A stretch of DNA of 64,000 bases from Brevundimonas intermedia (GTDB lineage: Bacteria > Pseudomonadota > Alphaproteobacteria > Caulobacterales > Caulobacteraceae). Location of the stretch: the NCBI RefSeq assembly GCF_027922165.1, contig NZ_BSFD01000001.1:468015-532014 (forward strand), written 5' to 3'. The position numbers and the translations under genes are program-made. This document shows positions 1-8,690 of this stretch, in pieces; the first letter of the stretch is position 1; each line of letters begins with the position of its first letter. A model generated the notes under the pieces. It was not told the origin of the DNA, searched no databases, and saw only the letters and a list, made by a program, of their open reading frames with translations.

Positions 1-1
1 G

Positions 2-2467
2 CGCAAGGCGCGGATCGCCGACGACACGATCAAGGTCCTGACCCTGGCCCGCGCCCACGCCGCCTTCTACGAGGCCGCAAAGGCCCAGCGCGGGGCCCTC
101 GACTTCCCCGACCTGGTCGCCCGCGCCGCCGCCCTGCTGACCCGCAGCGGGGCCGCCGCCTGGGTGCTGTACAAGCTGGACGGCGGGGTCGATCACGTCC
201 TGATCGACGAGGCCCAGGACACCGCCCCCGAACAATGGGCCATCGTCCGCGCCCTGACCGGAGAATTCTATTCCGGCCAAGGTTCACCCAATCGGGCCTC
301 GGGCCGCACCGTCTTCGCCGTCGGCGACGAGAAACAGTCGATCTACTCCTTCCAGGGCGCCCGGCCGGAGCGTCTGCGCCAGGAACGGGCCGACTTCCTG
401 GCCTTGGCCGAGGGCGCCGGCGAGCCCTTCGCCGGGCCCGAGCTCAACACCTCCTACCGTTCGACCGAGGAGGTGCTCGCCTTCGTCGACGCCGTCTTCG
501 CCGACCCCGACCGCACCCGCGCCCTGACCGGCCCCCAGGGCGACATCGCCCGTCACATCCCCGCCCGTATCGGCCAGCACGGCGCCATCGACCTGTGGCC
601 CTTGTTCGTGGACGAGCCCGCGCCCGAGACCGACGCCTGGGATGATCCGGTCGATCAGGAGAGCGTCGGTAGCGCCCGCAAACGCCTGGCCCGCGACCTG
701 GCCCGCGAGATCCGCCGCCAGGTCGAAAGCGGCCTGGCTGTCTTCGACAGCCGCACCCGCGCGCTCCGCCCCGCCGGCTACGGCGACTACATCGTCCTGG
801 TCCGCCGCCGCGACGCCACCTTCGAAGAGATCATTCGCGCGCTGAAGACCGAGGGCGTCCCCGTCGCCGGCGCCGACCGGCTGAAACTGTCCAGCCATAT
901 CGTCTTCGACGACCTGATCGCCCTGGCTCGGTTCGCCCTCTTCCCCGACGACGACCTGTCCCTGGCCGAGGTGCTGCGCAGCCCCCTGTGCGACGTGGAC
1001 GAGGACGGCCTCTACGCCCTGGCCGGGCGCGAGAACCGCAAGTCCGGCCAGCTGTGGCGCGACCTGCGCGACCGGGCGCACGAACGCCCCGAATGGACCC
1101 GCGCCCGCGACGCGCTTCAGGCCGCCGTCGATGCACGCGGCGGCGATCCCTTCGCCTTCTTCTCCCAGGCCCTGAACCGAGTGGACGACACGGGCCGTTC
1201 GGGCCGAGCCCGCATCCTGGCCCGGCTGGGCCGCGAGGCGGAAGAAGCCGTCGACGAAACCCTGAACCAGGTCCTGGCGGCCGAGAACCGCGGCGCGATC
1301 GACCTTGAATCCTGCCTGGCCCAGCTCGAGGCCGCCGATGTCGAGGTGAAGCGCGAACTGGAAGGCGCGCGCGGCGAGGTCCGCGTCATGACCGTCCACG
1401 GCGCCAAGGGGCTGGAGGCGCCCATCGTCATCCTGCCCGACACCACCATGAAGGCGAAGGCCCAGGGCCCGTCCCTGATGCCCGCCGTCACGGCGGAAGA
1501 CGAAGGCGAAGCCTGGCTGATGGCGCCCGGCTCGGCCAAGGACGACTGCCCTGCCTCGGCCGACGCTCGCGCGGCGCGCCAGGCCCGCACCGACGACGAG
1601 ACCCTGCGTCTGCTCTATGTCGCCCTGACCCGCGCGCGGGACCGCGTCATCGTCATGGGCCGCGCCTCCAGCCGGGGCGCCGAACCCGGCAGCTGGTGGT
1701 CGGTGATCGAAGAGACCTTCGACCGCCTGGGCGATCAGGTGCGCGAGGTCGAGAACGGCGTCCGCCGCTTCGGCGTCGACCCCGAACGCCGCCCGACGCA
1801 GGCCGCCCAAGACCGCACGACCTCAGCCCTGCCCACCTGGGCCGCCACGCCGCCCCCCGCCGACGCCGCCGCCCGCTTCGCCGCGCCGTCACGGATGGAG
1901 GGCTCGATCCGCATCCCCGCCCCCTCGCCCCTGGCCCGCAGCGCGGCCGGCGGCGCGGCCCTGGGCCGGTTCCGGCGCGGCGACCTGATCCACCGTCTGC
2001 TGGAGCGCCTGCCCGAGATCGGACCCGCCGACCGTCCCAACGCCGCACGGCGCCTGCTGGCGCGCGAGACCGATCTGGACGAGGCCCAGCGCGCCGAAAT
2101 GATCGCCGCCGCCTTCTCGGTGCTGGACGACGCCCGCTTCGCCCCGGTCTTCGGTCCTGGATCCCGCGCCGAAGTGGCCCTGACCGGCGCCCTGCCTGGC
2201 CCGTCCAGCGTGGCGATCAACGGCCGCATCGACCGGCTGGTGGTCACGCCCGACCGGGTGCTGGTGATCGACTACAAGACCAACCGCCCCGCCCCCGACG
2301 CCCTCGACCGGGTCGATCCCGCCTATGTGCTTCAGGCCGCCGTCTATGTCGCCGTGCTGAAACGCCTCTATCCCGACCGCCCGGTCGAGGCCGCCCTGGT
2401 CTGGACCGACGGCCCCAAACTGATGCCGATCCCGCAGGCGATGCTGGACGCGGCGCTCACGCCTTAG
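2..2467 (+). CDS. addA: AddA double-strand break repair helicase-nuclease, 5' end missing
   Basis: The reading frame is open from the window edge, so the N-terminal third, with the Walker A motif, lies outside. AddA is the UvrD-type helicase and nuclease subunit of the AddAB complex, which resects DNA ends for RecA recombination. Visible parts are the Walker B motif LIDEAQDT, a motif III-like segment GDEKQSIYSFQGA, a motif V segment MTVHGAKGLEAP, motif VI LLYVALTRARDR, and a C-terminal PD-(D/E)XK nuclease motif VIDYKTNR. About 820 residues are present of the usual 1,150 or so. The C-terminal nuclease excludes plain UvrD. addB would be expected just upstream, outside the window. A palindromic repeat follows the stop. 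Confidence 0.95.
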   Translation, partial: RKARIADDTIKVLTLARAHAAFYEAAKAQRGALDFPDLVARAAALLTRSGAAAWVLYKLDGGVDHVLIDEAQDTAPEQWAIVRALTGEFYSGQGSPNRASGRTVFAVGDEKQSIYSFQGARPERLRQERADFLALAEGAGEPFAGPELNTSYRSTEEVLAFVDAVFADPDRTRALTGPQGDIARHIPARIGQHGAIDLWPLFVDEPAPETDAWDDPVDQESVGSARKRLARDLAREIRRQVESGLAVFDSRTRALRPAGYGDYIVLVRRRDATFEEIIRALKTEGVPVAGADRLKLSSHIVFDDLIALARFALFPDDDLSLAEVLRSPLCDVDEDGLYALAGRENRKSGQLWRDLRDRAHERPEWTRARDALQAAVDARGGDPFAFFSQALNRVDDTGRSGRARILARLGREAEEAVDETLNQVLAAENRGAIDLESCLAQLEAADVEVKRELEGARGEVRVMTVHGAKGLEAPIVILPDTTMKAKAQGPSLMPAVTAEDEGEAWLMAPGSAKDDCPASADARAARQARTDDETLRLLYVALTRARDRVIVMGRASSRGAEPGSWWSVIEETFDRLGDQVREVENGVRRFGVDPERRPTQAAQDRTTSALPTWAATPPPADAAARFAAPSRMEGSIRIPAPSPLARSAAGGAALGRFRRGDLIHRLLERLPEIGPADRPNAARRLLARETDLDEAQRAEMIAAAFSVLDDARFAPVFGPGSRAEVALTGALPGPSSVAINGRIDRLVVTPDRVLVIDYKTNRPAPDALDRVDPAYVLQAAVYVAVLKRLYPDRPVEAALVWTDGPKLMPIPQAMLDAALTP

Positions 2468-2471
2468 CCCC

Positions 2472-2580
2472 CGTCATTCTCGGGCTTGACCCGAGGACCG
2501 GGCGTAGAGCGGGCTGTGCGTCACCGTCTTTGCAGGAGCGGCGGAACATCCGATCCTCGGGTCAAGCCCGAGGATGACGG
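2472..2580. repeat. Palindromic intergenic repeat, family A
   Basis: Two arms at 2472-2497 and 2554-2580 are inverted copies of a roughly 26-base unit reading CGTCATTCTCGGGCTTGACC and its complement. Each arm is itself a short hairpin (CTCGGGCTTGACCCGAG). Similar units occur at 12048-12160, 19666-19690 and 21136-21311. It resembles the REP-like elements common in alphaproteobacterial spacers. The gap between addA and trxA holds no gene. Confidence 0.8.
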
Positions 2581-2732
2581 AGAAGGAGCGCCACCCCCGC
2601 GATGGCAGGAGTTGAATTGCCCGCGATTCGCTCCCACATCTCCGACCGAACCCGGACGCTCCGGCCAACATCAACACGCGCTCAAGCAGCGAGGCCCAGC
2701 GGGCCGAGCGCCGGCGCCCCAAGGAGCCATTC

Positions 2733-3068
2733 ATGGCGACTGTAAAAGTCACGGACGAAAGCTTCGACGCCGACGTTCTGAAATCCTCCACCCCCGTGCT
2801 GGTGGACTTCTGGGCCGAATGGTGCGGCCCCTGCAAACAGATCGGCCCGGCGCTGGAACAGATCGCCGACGAACTGGGCGGTCAGGTCACCGTGGCCAAG
2901 ATCAATATCGATGACAGCCCCATGACCCCGTCCAAGCTGGGCGTGAAGGGCATCCCGACCCTGATGCTGTTCAAGGACGGCCAGATGACCTCGATGAAGG
3001 TCGGCGCCATGCCCAAGGGCAAGATCGTCGAATGGCTCGCCGAGGCGGGCGTCAAGGCCGACGCCTGA
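2733..3068 (+). CDS. trxA: Thioredoxin
   Basis: A 111-residue cytoplasmic thioredoxin with the active-site motif WCGPC near residue 30 and the cis-proline region KGIPTLMLFKDG. It passes electrons from thioredoxin reductase to protein disulfides such as that of ribonucleotide reductase. The length is that of a single-domain thioredoxin, with no signal peptide or extension. The start is supported by an AGGAG-type ribosome binding site in CAAGGAGCCATTC just before ATG. It sits alone between a palindromic repeat and a strong intrinsic terminator. trxA next to addA is a common order in related alphaproteobacteria. Confidence 0.97.
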   Translation: MATVKVTDESFDADVLKSSTPVLVDFWAEWCGPCKQIGPALEQIADELGGQVTVAKINIDDSPMTPSKLGVKGIPTLMLFKDGQMTSMKVGAMPKGKIVEWLAEAGVKADA

Positions 3069-3091
3069 TCCTTTCGCCCTGCTGAAGATCA

Positions 3092-3126
3092 AACGCCCGC
3101 CGGTTCCGACCGGCGGGCGTTTTCGT
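3092..3126. terminator. Bidirectional intrinsic terminator after trxA
   Basis: A 13-bp perfect stem (3092-3104 with 3109-3121, starting AACGCCCGCCGG) with a TCCG tetraloop is followed by TTTCGTTTT. It lies between the convergent trxA and GH39 genes and can serve both. Confidence 0.9.
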
Positions 3127-3127
3127 T

Positions 3128-4720
3128 TTACGGCCGGGCCGGGTCGATCTCCACCAGCACCACGTCATAGGTCTTCATCGGCACGCTCAGCCGCCCCCTC
3201 CCATCGGCGCCCACGGTGACGGACTGCACCTCGGGCGTATCGCGCGTCAGGTCGTTCAGCCGCTGCAACTGGGCGGCGTCCAGTGCGGCCGGCGCGCCCA
3301 TTTCCAGATAGGCCGTATAGGCGTCATTGGACTGGAACCCGACCCGCCGCACCGTCGCGCGGTGGACGCCGGGCGTGAGATTCTGAACGACGATATCCAG
3401 CGGCGCCGCCGCCGAGGGCTCGCGCACCTGGCGGAAGAAGGGCCGGTTGCTGATCGGCTGGTCCGGCAGTTCATAGCGCCAGGCCAGCACCTGCACCGTC
3501 TCGCCCTTCAGCGCCGCGAGGCTCTGGGCGTCGCCGGTGGCCAGTTCGCGGTCGCCCAGGCTGTTCAGATATTTGTAGGCGAAGAAGGTCGGCTTGCGCA
3601 CGCCCTGCGGGTTCATCAGGCCGAACCCCCCGTCGAACGGCTTGGTCTGCGGCCCCGGCTCCTCGAACAGGTCGCTGAAGGCCCAGTAGCTCATCCCCTG
3701 CACCAGGCCCTCGCTCTCGTGCAGCTTGGTCAGGACGTATGAGGCGCCGAAATAGTCGTCGTGGATCGGATCGCGCGGATTATAGCTGGTGCTCCATTCG
3801 GTGAAGAACAGCGGCAGACCGGGCCGGGTCGAGGCCTCGATCTCGCCCCTCACCTTGCGCACGTCCGAGACCACGGCGTCGGGCGCGCGCGACAGCTTGT
3901 TGTCGCCCTCGCCCTTCTCGTCCAGGAAGCCGCCCTCGACCCCATAGGTATGGGTGGTCACGAAATCGACCGGCAGCTGATGCTGGTCGGCATAGGCCAG
4001 GAATTCGGGCACCCAGGCCGCGCCGGCGGTCGAAGGCCCGCCCACCCGCAGCGCCGGATCCACCGCCTTGATGGCCCGAACCGTACGCCCGTAATAGTCG
4101 AAATAGGCCGCCTGATCGGCCCGCTCCCAGAAGCCGTCCAGGTTCGGCTCGTTCCAGAACTCGAAATACCAGGACCGCACCTCTTCGGCGCCGTAGCGGT
4201 CGATCAGATGGCGCACGAAGGCGTCGATCAGCCCGCTCCACTTCTCCGGCTGCGGGTGGGAGGTGTTGCCCTTCCAGTAGAAGATGGTCTGGTCCGAGGT
4301 CTTCATCGCATCCGGCGTAAAGCCCAGTTCGATGAAGGGCTTGATCCCCATGCCCAGCATACGATCGTAAAGCTGATCGACGCGGGTCCAGTCATAAACC
4401 GGCTGGCCGTCCACCTCGCGATACACGCCCATGTCGTCGTGGAAGATGTCGTGGAAGCGGATGTAGCGAAAGCCCAGCTCGTCACACACCGTCTTCAACT
4501 GGCCCAGGGCGTCCTCGCGGATCGTCGTCCCCGGATAGTCGGCGCCGACCGAAAACTCCGCCATCCGGTCGCGCGCGCTCGTCGCCCCCCGAGCGTCCAC
4601 CACGATGGGGCGAGCGCCCGATGCGCTCTGAGCGGCCGCCGGTCCCGCCAGCACCGCCAAGGCCCCGATCAGGGCCAACCCCGCTCGGCCTGACATCTTC
4701 ATCCGATCCATGGTTTCCAT
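3128..4720 (-). CDS. Secreted GH39-family glycosidase, probable beta-xylosidase
   Basis: A 530-residue protein with a cleavable signal peptide (hydrophobic residues 13-30 ending AAA-Q) and a glycoside hydrolase family 39 TIM barrel. The acid/base glutamate is in FEFWNEPN (about E191) and the nucleophile in FFTEWSTSY (about E308). GH39 enzymes release xylose from xylo-oligosaccharides, though some act on iduronides or arabinosides, so the substrate is inferred. Four in-frame ATGs lie within the first nine codons, and the first is chosen. A 14-bp xylose-type operator lies 18 bases upstream of the start, which supports a role in xylan use and induction by xylose. The gene converges on trxA across a shared terminator. 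Confidence 0.85.
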   Translation of the reverse strand: METMDRMKMSGRAGLALIGALAVLAGPAAAQSASGARPIVVDARGATSARDRMAEFSVGADYPGTTIREDALGQLKTVCDELGFRYIRFHDIFHDDMGVYREVDGQPVYDWTRVDQLYDRMLGMGIKPFIELGFTPDAMKTSDQTIFYWKGNTSHPQPEKWSGLIDAFVRHLIDRYGAEEVRSWYFEFWNEPNLDGFWERADQAAYFDYYGRTVRAIKAVDPALRVGGPSTAGAAWVPEFLAYADQHQLPVDFVTTHTYGVEGGFLDEKGEGDNKLSRAPDAVVSDVRKVRGEIEASTRPGLPLFFTEWSTSYNPRDPIHDDYFGASYVLTKLHESEGLVQGMSYWAFSDLFEEPGPQTKPFDGGFGLMNPQGVRKPTFFAYKYLNSLGDRELATGDAQSLAALKGETVQVLAWRYELPDQPISNRPFFRQVREPSAAAPLDIVVQNLTPGVHRATVRRVGFQSNDAYTAYLEMGAPAALDAAQLQRLNDLTRDTPEVQSVTVGADGRGRLSVPMKTYDVVLVEIDPARP

Positions 4721-4738
4721 CCGTCGTTGTTTTCATTT

Positions 4739-4752
4739 TGGTAGCGCTAACA
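4739..4752. promoter_or_regulatory. XylR-type (LacI family) operator before the GH39 gene
   Basis: The near-palindrome TGGTAGCGCTAACA lies just upstream of the glycosidase start. From memory it matches the operator bound by the xylose repressor XylR in Caulobacter crescentus xylose promoters. It also lies about 80 bases before the plus-strand gene at 4833, so it could affect both genes. Confidence 0.75.
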
Positions 4753-4832
4753 AACACGCGAGGCAACTCGTCGTTTGGCCGCAGCTTCACGTCTTCGGGA
4801 CGAAGCCCCTCACGGTGTGATAGGTCAGTCGC

Positions 4833-5018
4833 ATGAGCCAAGACGATCAAACCCCGGACGCCGACGCTCCCGCAGACGAAACCCCCGTCCAGCGCGCCCT
4901 GCGTCTGAAGAAGGCGGCGCTCGACGCACGTCCCCAGGCCCCGCGCGGCGGCCGTTTCCAACGCGAACAGAACGCCCGCATCGCCGCCGGCAAGTCCCGC
5001 CCCTGGATGAGCAAGTAA
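4833..5018 (+). CDS. Small conserved-type hydrophilic protein, function unknown
   Basis: A 61-residue protein with an acidic N-terminal third (DDQTPDADAPADETP) and a basic C-terminal part that ends KSRPWMSK. There are no membrane segments, cysteines or signal peptide. Short proteins of this style, with an acidic Pro-rich start and a KSKPW-like end, are familiar to me from Caulobacterales, but I know of no function. Codon use is typical of the neighbours, which supports a real gene. It is divergent from the GH39 glycosidase. A palindromic repeat starts 14 bases after the stop. Confidence 0.6.
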   Translation: MSQDDQTPDADAPADETPVQRALRLKKAALDARPQAPRGGRFQREQNARIAAGKSRPWMSK

Positions 5019-5032
5019 GACAGCACACCGGA

Positions 5033-5185
5033 CTCTCCCTCCCCCTGCGGGGGAGGGGGCGGAGGCGTAGCCGGAGCCGGGTGGGAACGGCAGGGCGACA
5101 CATCTCAAGTCAGATCAGTGCGCTTTTGCCTTGCCGCCCCCACCCCGTCGCTGCGCGACGCCCCTCCCCCGTAGGGGGAGTGAGA
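5033..5185. repeat. Palindromic intergenic repeat, family B
   Basis: Two inverted units, 5033-5085 and about 5140-5185, each contain a GC-rich hairpin: CTCCCCCTGCGGGGGAG on the left and CTCCCCCGTAGGGGGAG on the right. A GGAGCCGGGTGGG-like segment is attached on the left. The same family recurs at 19573-19776 and, inside a coding region, at 40562-40704. It fills the gap between the small protein gene and folC. Confidence 0.8.
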
Positions 5186-5190
5186 CGACG

Positions 5191-6477
5191 TCACTCCGGC
5201 CAGGTCTCTCGGCTCGCCCCCAGCACCTCGCCCGCCAGATACAGCGACCCGCAGATCGCCACCCGCCCCGCGCCGAGCCGCAGCGCCAGATCCACCGCCT
5301 CGCCAACCGATCCCGCCGGCGTCGCCGCCAGCCCGTGCCCGCGCGCCACGGCCGCCAGGGCCGCCGGCTCGGCCGCCGCCCCGTCGAAGCCGACGGTGAA
5401 GACCGTCGCCTGGCTGTCCTTCAGCGCCGCAAAGAACCCGCCCGCATCCTTGTTCGACAATATCCCGCAGATCAGGGCCAGCGGACGCGGCGCCCGCGCC
5501 TGTCGCTCGGCCAGAAACGCCGCCAGCGCCCTCGCCGCATGGGGATTGTGCCCCCCGTCCAGCCACAGTTCGGCGTCCGCCGCCTTCGCGGCCTCGCCAT
5601 ACGGACCCGCCGAAATCCGTTGCAGCCGCGCGGGCCAGCGCACGGCCTTCAGCCCCTGCGCGATCGCCGCCTCGGGCAGGTCCAGTTCGACCGCCGCCGC
5701 CACGGCCAAGGCCGCATTGTCGATCTGATGCGCTCCCGCCAGAGCCGGCGCCGGCAGGTCCATGAACAGTTCGGCCGTCTGGAACGCCAGCCCGCCCCGC
5801 TCGGGCCAGGCGTCGAAATCCACCCCCAACACGGTCAGCCGCGCATGCACATCGACGGCCCGCCGCTCGATGGCCTTCATCGCCTCTTCCTGCTGACGCG
5901 CGATCACCGCCGGCGCGCCCGCCTTCAACACACCCGCCTTCTCCGAGGCGATGACAGCCAGGTCCGTGCCCAGGAACTCCGCATGATCGTAATCGACCGG
6001 AGCGATCACGCTCAGCAGCGGCCGCTCGATCACATTGGTGGCGTCCAGCACCCCGCCCAGCCCGACCTCGATAATGGCCAGGTCGGCCGGCGTCTCGGCC
6101 ATGGCCAGGAAGGCGGCGGCGGTGGTGCTCTCGAACACCGTCGCCTCGCTGCCGGTTTCGGCCATGGCGGCTTCGATCCGGTCAAGGATGACGTTCAGAT
6201 GATCATCCTCGATCAGCCGACCTGCCAGCCGGATCCGCTCGTTGAACCGCACCAGATGGGGCGAGGTATAGGCATGAACCTTCAGCCCCGCCGCCTCGGC
6301 GATGGCCCGGATCATGGCCACGGTGGACCCCTTGCCGTTCGTGCCCGCCACATGCACCACCGGCGGCAGCCTATGCTGCGGATCGCCCAGGGCGGCGCAC
6401 AGGGCCTTCATTCGATCCAGCGACAAGTCGATCCGCTGCGGATGTCGGGCGCGCAGCCGCTCGGAGATCGGGTCCAC
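5191..6477 (-). CDS. folC: Bifunctional folylpolyglutamate/dihydrofolate synthase
   Basis: A 428-residue ligase of the Mur/FolC family that adds glutamate to dihydropteroate and to reduced folates. Near the N-terminus is the ATP-binding loop VAGTNGKGST. Further on are the conserved segments SPHLVRFNERI, EVGLGGVLDATN, and, for the C-terminal domain, LDGGHNPHAA. The GTG start at 6477 is chosen because homology begins there (VDPISERL) and it lies 5 bases after the accD stop, whereas the longer frame upstream is unrelated in composition. It is the last gene of the trpFBA-accD-folC string. A palindromic repeat follows the stop and may end the transcript. Confidence 0.95.
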   Translation of the reverse strand: MDPISERLRARHPQRIDLSLDRMKALCAALGDPQHRLPPVVHVAGTNGKGSTVAMIRAIAEAAGLKVHAYTSPHLVRFNERIRLAGRLIEDDHLNVILDRIEAAMAETGSEATVFESTTAAAFLAMAETPADLAIIEVGLGGVLDATNVIERPLLSVIAPVDYDHAEFLGTDLAVIASEKAGVLKAGAPAVIARQQEEAMKAIERRAVDVHARLTVLGVDFDAWPERGGLAFQTAELFMDLPAPALAGAHQIDNAALAVAAAVELDLPEAAIAQGLKAVRWPARLQRISAGPYGEAAKAADAELWLDGGHNPHAARALAAFLAERQARAPRPLALICGILSNKDAGGFFAALKDSQATVFTVGFDGAAAEPAALAAVARGHGLAATPAGSVGEAVDLALRLGAGRVAICGSLYLAGEVLGASRETWPE

Positions 6478-6482
6478 AGCCG

Positions 6483-7373
6483 TCAGGCCGCCTGACGGTT
6501 TCCGCCCATCAGCATGGACAGGATCTGGCCCAGAACGCGCGGCAGGTCGGCGCGGACAACCACCCGGTCGACCATGCCCTTTTCCTGCAGATATTCGGCG
6601 CGCTGGAAGCCCGGCGGCAGTTTCTCGCGGATGGTGGCCTCGATCACGCGCGGACCGGCGAAGCCGATCAGGGCGCCCGGCTCGGCCAGATGCACGTCGC
6701 CCAGCATGGCGTAGGAGGCGGTTACGCCACCCGTCGTCGGGTCGGTCAGAACCACGGCATAAGGGAGTTTCGCGGTCTTCAGCTCTTCGATGGCCAGGGT
6801 GGTCCGCGCCATCTGCATCAGCGACAGGGCCCCTTCCTGCATCCGCGCGCCGCCGGCGGCGGTGAAGCAAATCATCGGGACCTTGCGGGCCACAGCCTCG
6901 CGCGCGGCCTTGATGAAGGCCTCGCCGGCCGCCATGCCCAGCGACCCGCCCATGAAGGTGAAGTCCTGGACGATCACCACGGCCTCCTGGCCGCCGACGA
7001 CGCCATAGCCGATGGCCATGGTGTCCTTGCGACCCGCCGCCTTGCGCGCTGCGCTCAGGCGATCCTTGTAGGACTTGCCGTCCGAGAATTTCAGCGGGTC
7101 TTCCGGCACGTCCGGCGTATCGATAGACTCATACTGGCCGCCGTCGAAGGTGGCCTTCAGCCGCGTCGGCGCGTCGATCCGCATATGGCGGCCCGACGGC
7201 GTGACCCACAGCGAGGCCTCCAGATCCGAGCGATACAGCATCTCGCCCGTGTCGGGGTCCTTGACCCACAGATTGTCGGGCGTGTCGCGGCGCGACACGA
7301 TCTTGCGGACGCCGGGCGCGAAACGGCTCAGCCAGCCGCCGCGCTTTTCCTGGGGTTTGTTCTTGTCGACCAT
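6483..7373 (-). CDS. accD: Acetyl-CoA carboxylase carboxyltransferase beta subunit
   Basis: A 296-residue subunit of the carboxyltransferase that moves CO2 from biotin to acetyl-CoA to make malonyl-CoA for fatty acid synthesis. The crotonase-like core is clear (TMAIGYGVVGGQEA, FTAAGGARMQEG, TDPTTGGVTAS). In the E. coli enzyme an N-terminal zinc ribbon has four cysteines. Here those positions read KDPDTGEM and VTPSGRHM, so all four are missing. To my knowledge alphaproteobacterial AccD proteins commonly have a reduced ribbon. The ATG at 7373 follows trpA by 10 bases. accA is not in the window. Confidence 0.96.
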   Translation of the reverse strand: MVDKNKPQEKRGGWLSRFAPGVRKIVSRRDTPDNLWVKDPDTGEMLYRSDLEASLWVTPSGRHMRIDAPTRLKATFDGGQYESIDTPDVPEDPLKFSDGKSYKDRLSAARKAAGRKDTMAIGYGVVGGQEAVVIVQDFTFMGGSLGMAAGEAFIKAAREAVARKVPMICFTAAGGARMQEGALSLMQMARTTLAIEELKTAKLPYAVVLTDPTTGGVTASYAMLGDVHLAEPGALIGFAGPRVIEATIREKLPPGFQRAEYLQEKGMVDRVVVRADLPRVLGQILSMLMGGNRQAA

Positions 7374-7383
7374 GGGCGGGCTC

Positions 7384-8226
7384 TTAGACGGTTTCCGCCA
7401 GGGATGCACCAGTGCGCACGGACCGAACCGCGTCGCCCAGCGCCTTGACCCGGGCCAGCACGCGCGGCGCAACGGCTTCCCCGGCCTCCAGCGCGGCCGC
7501 GACCTCGTCCACCAGGGCCGAACCGACCACCACGGCGTCGGCCACCCGCGCGATCTCGGCCGCCCGTTCCGGCGTCTTGACCCCGAAGCCAACCGCGACC
7601 GGCAGACCCGACGCCTTGCGCACCCGCTCCACCGCCGGGGCCACGACCTCCGCGTTCGCCTCCTTGACGCCCGTCACGCCCGCAACGGCGACATAATAGA
7701 CGAAGCCCGACGTCCCCTGGACCACGATCTTCAGCCGTTCGTCATCCGAGGTCGGCGTCGCCAGACGGATCAGCGAGATCGACACCTTGTCCAGCGCCGC
7801 GATCAGAGGCCCGGCCTCTTCCGGCGGGCAGTCCACCACGATCAGCCCATCGATGCCGCAGTCGGCGGCATAGGCGGCGAAGGCGTCATAGCCCAGGCTC
7901 TCGATCGGGTTCAGATAGCCCATCAGGATGATCGGCGTGACCTCGTCACCCTTACGGAACTCACGCGCCAGATCCATGGTCGAGCGCAGGCCGAAACCCG
8001 CCTTCATCCCGCGGATGGCGGCCCGCTGGATCGGCGGCCCCTCGGCCATAGGATCGCTGAACGGAAAGCCGAGCTCGATGATGTCGGCCCCGGCGGCGGG
8101 CAGGCCGGTCAGGATCGCCAGCGCCTCCTCGCGCGACGGATCCCCCCCCATCACATAGGGAATAAAGGCCGCGCGGCCCTCGGCCTTCAGCGCGGCGAAA
8201 CAGGCGTCGATACGGGCGGTAGTCAT
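7384..8226 (-). CDS. trpA: Tryptophan synthase alpha subunit
   Basis: A 280-residue TIM-barrel enzyme that cleaves indole-3-glycerol phosphate to indole and glyceraldehyde 3-phosphate, passing indole to TrpB. The catalytic glutamate is in IIELGFPFSDP and the catalytic aspartate in GLIVVDCPPEE. The phosphate-binding glycines are in VGFGVKTPE and VVVGSALVD. The ATG overlaps the stop of the preceding secreted-protein gene (ATGA), so the two are probably translationally coupled. It lies between that gene and accD, in the usual alphaproteobacterial trp-accD-folC order. Confidence 0.97.
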   Translation of the reverse strand: MTTARIDACFAALKAEGRAAFIPYVMGGDPSREEALAILTGLPAAGADIIELGFPFSDPMAEGPPIQRAAIRGMKAGFGLRSTMDLAREFRKGDEVTPIILMGYLNPIESLGYDAFAAYAADCGIDGLIVVDCPPEEAGPLIAALDKVSISLIRLATPTSDDERLKIVVQGTSGFVYYVAVAGVTGVKEANAEVVAPAVERVRKASGLPVAVGFGVKTPERAAEIARVADAVVVGSALVDEVAAALEAGEAVAPRVLARVKALGDAVRSVRTGASLAETV

Positions 8227-8690
8227 TGCGGCGTGGTTTCCGAAGCAGGCTTCTCAGCCGCGGCCTGGGCGCACACGTCGCCAGGCACGACGGCGAACCC
8301 CAGATAGCCGGGCAGTTCGGCCACAGCGGTCTTGGTCGTGTCGTAGAAGGCGACCATCTGCATGCCCTCGCAACCGCCGCCCTCGCGACGCTTGATCAGG
8401 ACGACGCGGTTCTCGTCGCCGCCCGCCGCCAGCCAGCCCTTGGTCGCCAGGTCGGCGATATAGGCGTCGGCGAGGGCGCCGATCTGGCCCAGGGGCGCGG
8501 TGACGCACCAGGCCCGGCTGGCCAGATTGTTCAGCCCGCCGCAATCCGGCGAAAGCTGCGCGGGCAGCAGCAGGGCGACATCGGCCGGCTGAACCTGTGT
8601 AGGCGCGACAGGCGTCTGGACAGGCGCCTGGGCCTGAACGGCGGTCGAAAGGCTCAGCACGGCGGTCGCCGCCAGCAGGCTACGGATCAC
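8223..8690 (-). CDS. Secreted four-cysteine protein between trpB and trpA
   Basis: A 155-residue protein with an N-terminal signal peptide ([19 protein letters not shown]), so probably periplasmic. The mature part has a Pro/Gln/Val-rich linker, then four cysteines (SPDCGG, RAWCVT, GGGCEG, GDVCAQ), suggesting two disulfides, and a glutamate/threonine-rich tail. I recognise no family. The GTG start at 8690 shares bases with the trpB stop (GTGA), and the stop overlaps the trpA ATG (ATGA). It is thus locked into the operon at both ends. The longer upstream frame is antisense-like sequence inside trpB and is not used. No link to tryptophan synthesis is visible in the protein. Confidence 0.8.
   Translation of the reverse strand: MIRSLLAATAVLSLSTAVQAQAPVQTPVAPTQVQPADVALLLPAQLSPDCGGLNNLASRAWCVTAPLGQIGALADAYIADLATKGWLAAGGDENRVVLIKRREGGGCEGMQMVAFYDTTKTAVAELPGYLGFAVVPGDVCAQAAAEKPASETTPQ

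Noticed and set aside
284..1810. A 508-codon minus-strand frame opposite addA
   Set aside because: It lies wholly within addA, which has clear helicase motifs, and has low-complexity Gly/Ala/Asp composition.
2472..2580. The palindrome after addA read as a simple terminator
   Set aside because: It has no T-run, and the same sequence occurs at several unrelated spacers, so a dispersed repeat explains it better, although it may still stop transcription.
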